In this document: piece by piece, positions 48,501 to 55,282 of the stretch
Layout of the letters: each line of letters begins with the position of its first letter
How positions within the stretch are numbered: the first letter of the stretch is position 1
Assembly (NCBI GenBank): GCA_964431965.1
Contig: CAYSLU010000008.1
Span: 15,620-79,619, forward strand
From: CAYSLU01 sp964431965
GTDB lineage: Bacteria > Verrucomicrobiota > Kiritimatiellia > CAIKKV01 > CAYSLU01
Reading direction: 5' to 3'
Length of the DNA: 64,000 bases
Translations under genes and position numbers: made by a program
The notes under the pieces: model-generated
Told to the model about the DNA's origin: nothing
The model's input: only the letters and a program-made list of their open reading frames with translations
Database searches by the model: none

Positions 48501-48655
48501 CGCTCGTCCTCACGTCCCGGCTCCCGATAGAAATACATAGCCGGCCGGCGTCCCTGCCGCCTCTCGGCAGGTTGCCCTTCCAGAATCCACCAGTGCTCCT
48601 TCGGCTCTTCGAAGGGTGAACTCAGGATCGGACTAGGAACTTCGAAGTTGCTCAT
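45569..48655 (-). CDS. Type III-like restriction subunit Res (SF2 helicase with PD-(D/E)xK nuclease)
   Basis: 1028 aa; its ATG overlaps the stop of the OLD-like gene by ATGA. It is the DNA-translocating and cleaving subunit of a restriction system. SF2 motifs: Walker A MATGSGKT (153-160), DEAH box NDEAHHAY (342-345), motif III SATP (393-396), motif VI QVVGRGLRR (655-663). A C-terminal nuclease has D957 (YQPDF) and E973-T-K975 (LLLETKG), an intact PD-(D/E)xK core. An acidic run follows the DEAH box (about 353-366). Size and order (helicase then nuclease) match type III Res such as EcoP15I. It is the last gene of the five-gene operon. Base composition here is visibly lower in GC than the neighbours. 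Confidence 0.88.
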   Translation of the reverse strand: MSNFEVPSPILSSPFEEPKEHWWILEGQPAERRQGRRPAMYFYREPGREDERGGLAIEMKLANLIRERVKAWRASGYAGVTRTTLELLQHWRREGREDRKRLFFAQLEAAETIIFLTEARTDFRQGLELPRDEPSDDRKADGFAGFLRYACKMATGSGKTTVMGMVAAWSILNKVNDRSDKRFSDVALIVVPNVTIRDRCRELDPELGEASLYRKRDLVPGHLMERLRQGRVIVTNWHVFEPQSVTNGDAARVVKRGREVLTTETIRIGEKNDTKRGTRFLTRETLCQQIGNGILEVVRGDPTTDETVQVRSRRYVESDTALIQRILGRDVGGKQNILVMNDEAHHAYRIKREEPDEDEEEEDEDFFKEATVWIDGLDRTHKLRGINFCLDLSATPYFLGRVGQQTNRPFPWVVSDFSLMDAIESGLVKIPQLAVRDTTGAEIPGYFNVWRWILQPGRLTPAERGGKHASPKPEAVLKWAHTPIAMLAGLWEAERAAWEKDGETRPPVFILVCRDTALANVVFGWLANGNNPSGIPSAKMPWFRNTAELTNTIVVHSKVVHETDTGEAKSAESRWMRFTLETVGQDVWPTDSQSRPLYPDGFEDLAAKLERPLHPPGRDVRCIVSVGMLTEGWDCRTVTHIIGLRPFMSQLLCEQVVGRGLRRASYDVGADGLMREEVAKVFGVPFEVVPFKANPGGTPPPPVKRYHVHALPERGHLEIEFPRVEGYTQAVRNRVKVDWASVPTLKIKPGDIPPEVEVKGLNLNNRGRQSLLGPGRLDQISLKERRSQLRVQELVFDVARTLTRDFIQQRGSEVPAQVLFPQLASIVDRYVHNEVLVFFPGDLRDLHFAPYYGWLVEILLEAIRPDAANGESPEIPRFEASRGPGSTREVDFWTSREVREVMKSHVNYVVADTRKWEQTAAYYLDTHRHVRAFVKNASLGFAIPYLNNGQMHDYQPDFIVRLDSNDERFLLLETKGFDPLDEVKQAAAQRWCTAVNAHAMHGTWLYRIVRRPEQVPACVDAALNSSSE

Positions 48656-50319
48656 AGCCCGAATGCCTGCTGGATGAAGTCCAGCTTCTCTCTCACCTCG
48701 GGATGAATCTCTTCTGGCAACATCACTGCAGCAATGCCTGCGAACTCCGTGTGGGATAGTCCGTGAACCCCTGCCTCCTCCAGAACTCCTCCGACGATCT
48801 CAGTTCGTGCTTTGGTTGTTCGCAGATAGTTCTCGATCAACGCAACCGGTGCCAGTGGATTGGTACGAAAGTTTTCAGTCATTTCCCGCCCCAGAACACG
48901 TTCAAAGAAACCACTCACCGCATCGCGACACGATTGCCCCGTCGCCTGCGCCGCAAAACGCTCCAGGACATCAGGATGCACGAGGTAACTCTCGGCCTCG
49001 TACCGTTGCCAGGCAGCCCTGTTCAGGCGGCCGCGCTCAGGGCTGATCGAAATGGGAATGCCCGCGGACTTACCGTCGGAGTCGAGTATCCACACGCCCG
49101 TAATCTGGGAGTTTGCCAACTTCAAGGCGTCGAAATGAGTCGATGCCGATATACCCTCTACGCCCTCGCCAAGGCCGGTCACAACCGGTCGCCAGAAAGG
49201 TGAGCGGTTCAGGTACTCAGCCACGGGGTGGCCTAGCACTCTAGCCCACTCGCGCAGAAGATTGAGGTCGGTGTAGCCCTCCAAGTAGAGAATGCCCGGC
49301 GACTCCCCGGCGGCCACCAGATCCGATTGCTGCAGAACGGCCATCGCACGTTGCAGACTCTTCACTTCCTGTTGACCGACCAAACGACGCGGCTTGTCGC
49401 CAACCATCAAGCATATCCGCTCGGGCTCGACAGAGTTGAAGATGACTTCGGAGTGGGTAGCCAGTATGAGCTGACACCCATTCTCGATAGCGGCGCGATT
49501 TAGTTCGGCAAAGATCGTATCCTGAAGGAAGACGTGAAGGTGTGCATCCGGCTCATCCACCAGGATGACCGATCCTTTCCGCGAGTAGAGGGCAGAGAGA
49601 AGCATCAACACCTGTTGAAAGCCGCTGCCGGCACACAAGATGTCAAGAACGCAGCCGTTGGGCAGTCGTCTGTACTCGCACGTGATGACACCCCCGGGCG
49701 TCTGCGGCACGAGCAGTTCAACACTAAACAGCCGCTGTACGGCAGAGGTGAGCTTTGTCCAGGAATTGCCTGTCGATACCTGCCACAGGAGATTTCTGAC
49801 CACGTCACCGGGGCGTTGCTGGCCCAGCAACGTTTCGATGTAGTCGGGTTGATATACAGGTTCCGATACGCTCAAGCCGCCGACCGTCGACAGATAGACC
49901 ACGTCGATGCTGACTTGCCGCAGTCGGTCAGGCGGCACATCCTTGCGCGGCCGAACGTAGACCTGCTCGGTCGTGTCGGCAATGATCTCCATCGTGACGC
50001 TGCCGCCAGGCTCCAGGCACAGCTCGATCTCGATGCTTCCGCCGTAGTTGCGCTCGCACCAGAGCAACTCGAAGGACCGAAGCGGTACGGCGGAAAAGGC
50101 GAGTCGCGATAAGGGTGCTTTGGTATAGCTGCCACCATGTCGTTGGTAGTCGTTGAGTTCCTTCCATCGACTGAGGGCCAGCGACCACGCCGCCACGGCC
50201 TGAAGAACGGTTGTCTTTCCACAGTTGTTGGGCCCGGCCAGGACAACGTGGCCCCGCAGGTCGAAGGATGTCTCTTCGAACTGCTTGAACCTGCGCACCA
50301 CTAGGTTCGTAATCGTCAC
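48652..50319 (-). CDS. OLD-family-like AAA ATPase with C-terminal TOPRIM nuclease domain
   Basis: 555 aa, GTG start at 50319 overlapping the upstream stop by GTGA. ABC-type ATPase domain: Walker A GPNNCGKT (29-36), signature-like CAGSGFQQ (229-236), Walker B VILVDEPDAHLH (D255, E256), switch His H289 in LATHSE. Then a TOPRIM domain: E347 in LYLEGYTDLNLL, the DxD pair D413/D415 in ILDSDG, and RYEAESYLVHP (about 439-449), the usual motif after it. OLD proteins are ATP-dependent nucleases in phage defence (P2 Old, Gabija GajA). No Gabija UvrD partner is present; instead it sits between a stand-alone TOPRIM protein and Res. Confidence 0.85.
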   Translation of the reverse strand: MTITNLVVRRFKQFEETSFDLRGHVVLAGPNNCGKTTVLQAVAAWSLALSRWKELNDYQRHGGSYTKAPLSRLAFSAVPLRSFELLWCERNYGGSIEIELCLEPGGSVTMEIIADTTEQVYVRPRKDVPPDRLRQVSIDVVYLSTVGGLSVSEPVYQPDYIETLLGQQRPGDVVRNLLWQVSTGNSWTKLTSAVQRLFSVELLVPQTPGGVITCEYRRLPNGCVLDILCAGSGFQQVLMLLSALYSRKGSVILVDEPDAHLHVFLQDTIFAELNRAAIENGCQLILATHSEVIFNSVEPERICLMVGDKPRRLVGQQEVKSLQRAMAVLQQSDLVAAGESPGILYLEGYTDLNLLREWARVLGHPVAEYLNRSPFWRPVVTGLGEGVEGISASTHFDALKLANSQITGVWILDSDGKSAGIPISISPERGRLNRAAWQRYEAESYLVHPDVLERFAAQATGQSCRDAVSGFFERVLGREMTENFRTNPLAPVALIENYLRTTKARTEIVGGVLEEAGVHGLSHTEFAGIAAVMLPEEIHPEVREKLDFIQQAFGL

Positions 50320-50981
50320 GAAGACCCCTCCGCGGACTCCGCCGCCACCAGAGGCGCCAGAAACGCCTTCATGGGCGCCAAGGCTGCGCTCTCAAAGTCG
50401 AATATCCTCGCTTGCGCGCCCGGACCGACTCGAGGGTCGTCCTCATTATGTACGGCCAGCATGGCGCCAACCCGTACCTTGGCCGGGCTCCTCAACCTCG
50501 CGCCCGCGCTTGATACGCAATCCACGTACCGTTCAATGCATCCAAGCTGGCTGATGTTCAGGGGATTCGCCGACCATGATTCCCACGCAGCCGTCTCCAG
50601 TTCGCCAGCCCTGCTGTTGTCCGGACAGACGAAGATGCCGTAGCGTGGCCGGTCTCCCACCCAAACACCGGGAGCGGGTACATCAACGCCGACACACCTC
50701 TTCAGAATGCTGGCGATTTGAGCGAAGGAGCCTGCGGCAGAGGTGTCTGCGTCAAGCACGACACCGATGTATTGGGCGAGTTCCAGCGTGGGCGGTCGCA
50801 GGTAAAAGGGTATCCGTCGTTCGAAGTTGCCGCGACCATCTACGATTGGAATATCCGTTGTGGTGTGATCTCCAAGGTGTTCCAGGAACTCCGCAATGAA
50901 GTGCCGGTCACTGTACCCCTCTACAATGAGGAGATTCGGCTTATCGCTTTTGAAACTCCAAGGCTCGTTTGTTGCGGGCAT
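50316..50981 (-). CDS. Stand-alone TOPRIM-fold protein (DUF3226/DUF4435-like)
   Basis: 221 aa, starting 4 nt after the stop of the AAA gene, whose last codons supply GAGGAA as ribosome binding site. The TOPRIM core is visible: E21 in LLIVEGYSDRHFIAEFLEHLG and the DxD pair D77/D79 in IGVVLDADTS. The acidic residues are intact, so a metal-dependent nuclease activity is possible. The EGY[ST]D motif is shared with the TOPRIM domain of the downstream OLD-like protein. In PARIS, a TOPRIM toxin (AriB) is held by an AAA protein (AriA). The AAA gene directly upstream here makes a similar pair likely (inference). Not homologous to any RM subunit I know. Confidence 0.75.
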   Translation of the reverse strand: MPATNEPWSFKSDKPNLLIVEGYSDRHFIAEFLEHLGDHTTTDIPIVDGRGNFERRIPFYLRPPTLELAQYIGVVLDADTSAAGSFAQIASILKRCVGVDVPAPGVWVGDRPRYGIFVCPDNSRAGELETAAWESWSANPLNISQLGCIERYVDCVSSAGARLRSPAKVRVGAMLAVHNEDDPRVGPGAQARIFDFESAALAPMKAFLAPLVAAESAEGSS

Positions 50982-50985
50982 CGCG

Positions 50986-51939
50986 TCAATTCCTCAGATC
51001 GATTCCGCCGGAAAGCGCCGCTTCGATTTGATCCTTCTGAAGGACCAGTCCTTCGACGTGATCCTTCAAGCGGAAGAGCTGGATGATGCCGAGGCCGTAG
51101 TTCCCGCGTTTCGAAAAAGCCTCGTGCGCCGCCTGAATGCACTCGTAACTGTGCGTTGTGACAAATACTTGAATTCCCAACAGATCCGCCGCTTCTGCTA
51201 TTCCCGTCCAAACATCGGCCAGGACAGAATGATGAATCCCGTCATCCATCTCGTCGATCAATGCCAGGTTCGGCCGATCGCCGATGAGTCCAGCCATCAT
51301 GCTGACCAAACGATACATGCCCTGTCCGGCTTGAGACAGTGGCAGCATCTGACTAAGCCCCAGGTCCATCAGCACATGGTTTCCGTCCTCAGCAGCGTCC
51401 ACACGGACTTTCTTCACGCGGGGATCTACCTTGTGAAGAAGACGCTCCATGATCTCTTCGCCGTTGCGTTGTCTGACTGCTTGGGAGAAGGTCCGCACCA
51501 AGTCGACCGGCTCCACATGGCGAACCGGAACACACTTGCAGGTGTGCGACTGCATCGTCTTCGATGCATAGACGCAGAGGACGGGGCTGCTAAATGCAAG
51601 GACATGCCCGGGGCCCTTCTGGATGAGCGCATCGTTCTTCCGAGTCATGAGTGCTTGAGCCACGTTCTCGTCCCAAAGGCATTCAACCTTTGCTGTGCCC
51701 TCGAAGCCATCGGAAATGAGCCAGGGGTAGAACCGCCGTTGGTGGTCAGTCGCCGAGGGCCGAAACAACGTGGGCAACTGCTGCAGCATTACCTTCGGAT
51801 TTGACAGGACGGCGAGCGCTTCCAGAAGAGACGTCTTGCCCGCGTTGTTCTTGCCCAAGATGAGGTTCACTGGTTGGAGACCTGCAAGTTCAAGGCGGTC
51901 AAACCCTCGGAAGTGTTCGAGCGTCAGTTTGCTGATCAT
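50986..51939 (-). CDS. AAA/ABC-type ATPase (AAA15/21-like), partner of the TOPRIM protein
   Basis: 317 aa, start overlapping the methyltransferase stop by ATGA. Walker A GKNNAGKT (29-36), signature LSQAGQGMYR (201-210), Walker B ALIDEMDDGIH (E230), switch His H263 (VFVTTHSYE). It has no TOPRIM domain and ends soon after the ATPase core, so it is the split form of an OLD/AriA-type protein, with the nuclease encoded separately 4 nt downstream. Short ATPases of this family act as sensors or scaffolds in anti-phage systems (PARIS AriA, retron-associated ATPases). Cytoplasmic. Confidence 0.84.
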   Translation of the reverse strand: MISKLTLEHFRGFDRLELAGLQPVNLILGKNNAGKTSLLEALAVLSNPKVMLQQLPTLFRPSATDHQRRFYPWLISDGFEGTAKVECLWDENVAQALMTRKNDALIQKGPGHVLAFSSPVLCVYASKTMQSHTCKCVPVRHVEPVDLVRTFSQAVRQRNGEEIMERLLHKVDPRVKKVRVDAAEDGNHVLMDLGLSQMLPLSQAGQGMYRLVSMMAGLIGDRPNLALIDEMDDGIHHSVLADVWTGIAEAADLLGIQVFVTTHSYECIQAAHEAFSKRGNYGLGIIQLFRLKDHVEGLVLQKDQIEAALSGGIDLRN

Positions 51940-54677
51940 TTCGGTTCCTCCAGCTTCTTCACCACCAGCAACTCGTTCCCGCGCGGGTCGATCACCTTGA
52001 CGGCGATCTGGGCGTGGTCGCCGGCGGGGAAGGGGGCGCTTGTCGTGCCGGCAAGATGGTCCCAGACGGTGTCTTCAAACTCCACCTTCAGCGACCTCTT
52101 CAGATTCTCCCACGCGCCCGTTCGGGGGAAGAACGCCTGCCGGACCCGGAAGACCATGCCGTTGTAGTCGGTGTCCAGCAACCACGCGGGCACCTCCGTG
52201 CCCTTGAGATGGTCGGCATCCATCGTCACCGGATCGAACGTGTCGAGGCCCTGCAGATCGACTTCCCACTGCTCCTCCGCGTCCTTCTTGGAGCTTTCCT
52301 GCGGCTTTATGCGGCCGATCCGCACATCCGGTAGACCGCATACGCTGAAGATCTGACTGCTGCGCATGTTCTTCAACAGGTCGCCCATCTGGAGATCCAT
52401 GGTCGCCTGCAAGTACGTGCAGGGAATCCCGATCTGCCCCGCGCTATCAATGAACTGGCGGGCCTTTGGGTCGATGGCGAAGCCGATGACAAATAGGCGG
52501 GTGTAGTGCTTCAAGCCCGCTTCGTCCCAGGCCTCGCGCACAAACCGCTCGCCGATGGGGCCGTTCTCGGGGCCAAAGAGAATGGCGACCGGGTCCGCAT
52601 CGCGGGTAAGCGCGGGTTGCTTGGATGCATCGTCAGCCAGATTCGCGAGGCTGGGTCTCTCCACCATCGCCTCGGCGCTCAGCGCCAGTGTCTTGGCAGG
52701 AGGACGGATATTCTTCAACGTCACGGTCTGGTTGCCGGGCAAGCGCAGGATCGGGGCGCGGCGCAGGACTTCCAGCATCCGGTCCACGTGATTCTGATGG
52801 TCGGCGTTCTGGATGCCGGGCGTCTCCGGCTCTTCGTCCAAGCCTTCGGCAGTCGGGATCGTGGCCTCGAAGGTGAAAGGACCCGTCACCCGAACCACGT
52901 TCTTCACAGACTCCGGGCGGTCCACCAAGACCTCCTCGGACGGAGGTTCGTTGTTGGCGATGCTCTTGAGCGTGACGTGAGGAACGATGCCGCCGACTTC
53001 CTCGCCCTTCTGGTTCTGCTTGCGTTTGTACACAAATCCGCCCGCCGGGCCGCGCGTCTCGTCCTTCAGCTCGTAGTAGTCGAACGTAGCCGTCAGCAAC
53101 CGCTGCCGCGCCAGGGCCAGCGGCACGCGACTGGTATCGCACGTGATCCACCGCCTGCCCCATTGTTCGGCCACAACCGCCGTCGTCCCACTTCCGCACG
53201 TCGGATCCAACACCAAGTCGCCGGGGTCGGTGGTCATCAGCATGCAGCGTCGAACAATCTGCGTGTTTGTCTGAACGACATAGACCTTGCTCTCGGCAAA
53301 GCCGCTCCACGACACGTCGTTCCAAGGATTCGTAAGCGCACCAACTGGATAGTCGGAGTGAAAGAGCACGTACCGAAGCGTGCCACTCAATCTCTCAATC
53401 CTCTTCGCCGCAGCAAGCTTCTGCAATCCTTCGGGGGGCGTAGCCCAACCGTTATTCGGTGGCGGATACGTTGTCCCCTGGAAATCGAAGTGGAACTTTC
53501 CTGACTCCATTACCCCGGAAGGTTCAAGCGACTTCAGATGATAGGGACGAGCGCCTGGTGGCAGTAATCCGTGATTGTTGACCTGTAGGTCAGTCATCTC
53601 GTGGCGCTGACCGTCTTCGCCTTCATACCAGCGATAGTTCCGATCGCCCTCGCAAGACTTCTCGACATAGAGCTGACGATACTTAACCCGCTCCTTTTCG
53701 CGCGAATACCACAGAAGATAGTCCGACATATTCTCGAGCAGCGTAGCGCCGAGCGGCATCGTCTTCTTTCGGAACGGAATCACAGCCAGGAAATTCTCCG
53801 CCCCAAACACTTCGTCCATGACCTCACGGACGTGATGCAGGTTCTCATCGGAGATTTGGACGAAGATCGAGCCGGACAGGGCGAGCAAGTCGCGGGCAAT
53901 GAAGAGGCGGTCGCGCAGGTAGGTCAGGTAGGAGTGCAAGCCAAGTTCCCAAGTATCCCGGTAGGCCTGGACCATCTCGGGTTCGCGAGTGAAGTCGTTG
54001 TCCTCGTTATGCTTCACGTCGCGTTTGCGAATAAAGGGCTGGAAGTTGGAGCCGAACTTTACGCCGTAGGGCGGGTCTATATAGATCATCTGCACCTGCC
54101 CGCCGAGGCTCTCGAAGCGGAGCAGCGAGTTCATAACCACCATCGAGTCGCCGAGGATGAGGCGGTTGACCCAGGCGTCGCGGTGTTCGTAGGCGCGGAG
54201 GACCTGATCGTGCAGCGAGCGCTCGGGGCTGGCAAAGAGGCTATCCAAGAAGCTCACCTGCTTGTCGCGTTTGTGCCCCTTCAGCGTTTCCAGAATGGCC
54301 TTGGTGGACAGCCGCTCGTGAACGAAGAGCGGCAGGGTCGGCACGTCGAAACTGAGCCGCTCGGCCTTCCCCGTCCAGTTCAGGAACGGCCGGCTCATGG
54401 CCTTGAGTCTGGCGGCGGCGGCTTTGGCTTCGGCCAGCGTCGGCGCCTCCTGGATGGCCTTGATGAGCGACTCGGCTTCCTCGCGCGCCGGGTTCTGCCC
54501 ATCCCAGATCAACTCCGGCGCCAATGAGGAGTCAAAGCGGTACGTCGCCGGCGTCTTTGCCTTCTTGAAATGAGCCTGCGCGCCGATCTCTGGCCGCGCG
54601 GCAAGATCGGCGGCCGGATGCTGGTACGCCTGCGCGTCGCGGGGCTGTGTCGTCGATGCCTTGCGAGGTCTTGACAT
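51936..54677 (-). CDS. Type III-like DNA adenine methyltransferase (Mod)
   Basis: 913 aa from the ATG at 54677; a longer frame to 54710 would lie in the promoter. Beta-class amino-methyltransferase order: catalytic motif IV IDPPYG (DPPY 201-204) comes first, AdoMet motif I LDPTCGSGTT (490-499) later, with a target-recognition region of about 280 residues between them. This matches type III Mod proteins. The C-terminal extension of about 400 residues is unusually long for Mod (commonly about 600-680 aa in total) and ends in NELLVVKKLEEPK. It modifies host DNA and specifies the site cut by Res. First gene of the operon; no clear Shine-Dalgarno. Confidence 0.88.
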   Translation of the reverse strand: MSRPRKASTTQPRDAQAYQHPAADLAARPEIGAQAHFKKAKTPATYRFDSSLAPELIWDGQNPAREEAESLIKAIQEAPTLAEAKAAAARLKAMSRPFLNWTGKAERLSFDVPTLPLFVHERLSTKAILETLKGHKRDKQVSFLDSLFASPERSLHDQVLRAYEHRDAWVNRLILGDSMVVMNSLLRFESLGGQVQMIYIDPPYGVKFGSNFQPFIRKRDVKHNEDNDFTREPEMVQAYRDTWELGLHSYLTYLRDRLFIARDLLALSGSIFVQISDENLHHVREVMDEVFGAENFLAVIPFRKKTMPLGATLLENMSDYLLWYSREKERVKYRQLYVEKSCEGDRNYRWYEGEDGQRHEMTDLQVNNHGLLPPGARPYHLKSLEPSGVMESGKFHFDFQGTTYPPPNNGWATPPEGLQKLAAAKRIERLSGTLRYVLFHSDYPVGALTNPWNDVSWSGFAESKVYVVQTNTQIVRRCMLMTTDPGDLVLDPTCGSGTTAVVAEQWGRRWITCDTSRVPLALARQRLLTATFDYYELKDETRGPAGGFVYKRKQNQKGEEVGGIVPHVTLKSIANNEPPSEEVLVDRPESVKNVVRVTGPFTFEATIPTAEGLDEEPETPGIQNADHQNHVDRMLEVLRRAPILRLPGNQTVTLKNIRPPAKTLALSAEAMVERPSLANLADDASKQPALTRDADPVAILFGPENGPIGERFVREAWDEAGLKHYTRLFVIGFAIDPKARQFIDSAGQIGIPCTYLQATMDLQMGDLLKNMRSSQIFSVCGLPDVRIGRIKPQESSKKDAEEQWEVDLQGLDTFDPVTMDADHLKGTEVPAWLLDTDYNGMVFRVRQAFFPRTGAWENLKRSLKVEFEDTVWDHLAGTTSAPFPAGDHAQIAVKVIDPRGNELLVVKKLEEPK

Positions 54678-54687
54678 GGTGCGGCAC

Positions 54688-54715
54688 AGCGTAACGCATT
54701 CAGGACGCAAGTCAA
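54688..54715 (-). promoter_or_regulatory. Promoter of the restriction/OLD operon, near-leaderless
   Basis: On the minus strand TTGACT (54715-54710), a 16-bp spacer and TACGCT (54693-54688). The expected start of transcription, near 54681, leaves only about 4 nt before the ATG at 54677. This matches the lack of a Shine-Dalgarno and argues against the longer frame from 54710. Confidence 0.5.
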
Positions 54716-54772
54716 GAAACCGGGGCCAGTGAAGGCGGCTTCCCGCTCCACGCGGCCGACGGCTTCCGCATC

Positions 54773-55282
54773 TCAGCCGGCCTGCATCTGTCGCAAGGCC
54801 TCATAGAGGACGATGCCGACGGCGGTGGCGAGGTTGAGCGAACGAACGCGGTCGGTGCGCATGGGGATGGCGTAGACGTGTTCACGATGCGCGGCGAGCA
54901 GGTCGTCCGGCAGGCCGCGCGACTCGCTGCCGAAGACGAGCACGTCACCGGGGCGGTAGGCGGCGTCCGTGTGCGCGCGTTCGCCGGCCGTGCTGAACAG
55001 CAGCATCCGTGCGCCAGCGCAAGCCTGCTCCAGACCGGCGAAGTCGTCGTGCCGCGCCAGCTCCACCGCGTCCCAGTAGTCGAGCCCGGCGCGGCGCACG
55101 GCGGCGTCGGTGAGGCGGAACCCGAGCGGGCCGACCAGGTGCAGCGGGGTCCCGGTGGCGGCGCAGAGCCGCGCGATGTTGCCCGTGTTGGGCGGAATCT
55201 CGGGCTCGACCAGCGCCACGCGGAACGACGGCTCCGGCCAGCGCCAGGCGACCGGGCTGCGACGGGCGTGCGACGGGCTCAC
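54773..55282 (-). CDS. trmL: tRNA (cytidine/uridine(34)-2'-O)-methyltransferase TrmL-like (SPOUT)
   Basis: 169 aa from the GTG at 55282, which overlaps the recD2 stop by GTGA; the length suits TrmL (about 155-170). SPOUT knot motifs are intact: VEPEIPPNTGNIARLCAATGTPLHLVGP at the N-terminus (residues about 26-52), LVFGSESRGLP in the middle and IPM..DRVRSLNLATAVGIVLYEA at the end. It methylates the wobble ribose of tRNA-Leu using AdoMet. Last gene of the seven-gene minus-strand operon. It ends 95 bp before the Mod gene. Confidence 0.9.
   Translation of the reverse strand: MSPSHARRSPVAWRWPEPSFRVALVEPEIPPNTGNIARLCAATGTPLHLVGPLGFRLTDAAVRRAGLDYWDAVELARHDDFAGLEQACAGARMLLFSTAGERAHTDAAYRPGDVLVFGSESRGLPDDLLAAHREHVYAIPMRTDRVRSLNLATAVGIVLYEALRQMQAG

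Noticed and set aside
45569..54677. Defence operon as BREX, DISARM, type I RM or Gabija
   Set aside because: No PglZ, BrxC, DrmA/B, HsdS or UvrD-like partner is present; Mod and Res have type III-like motif order and size.
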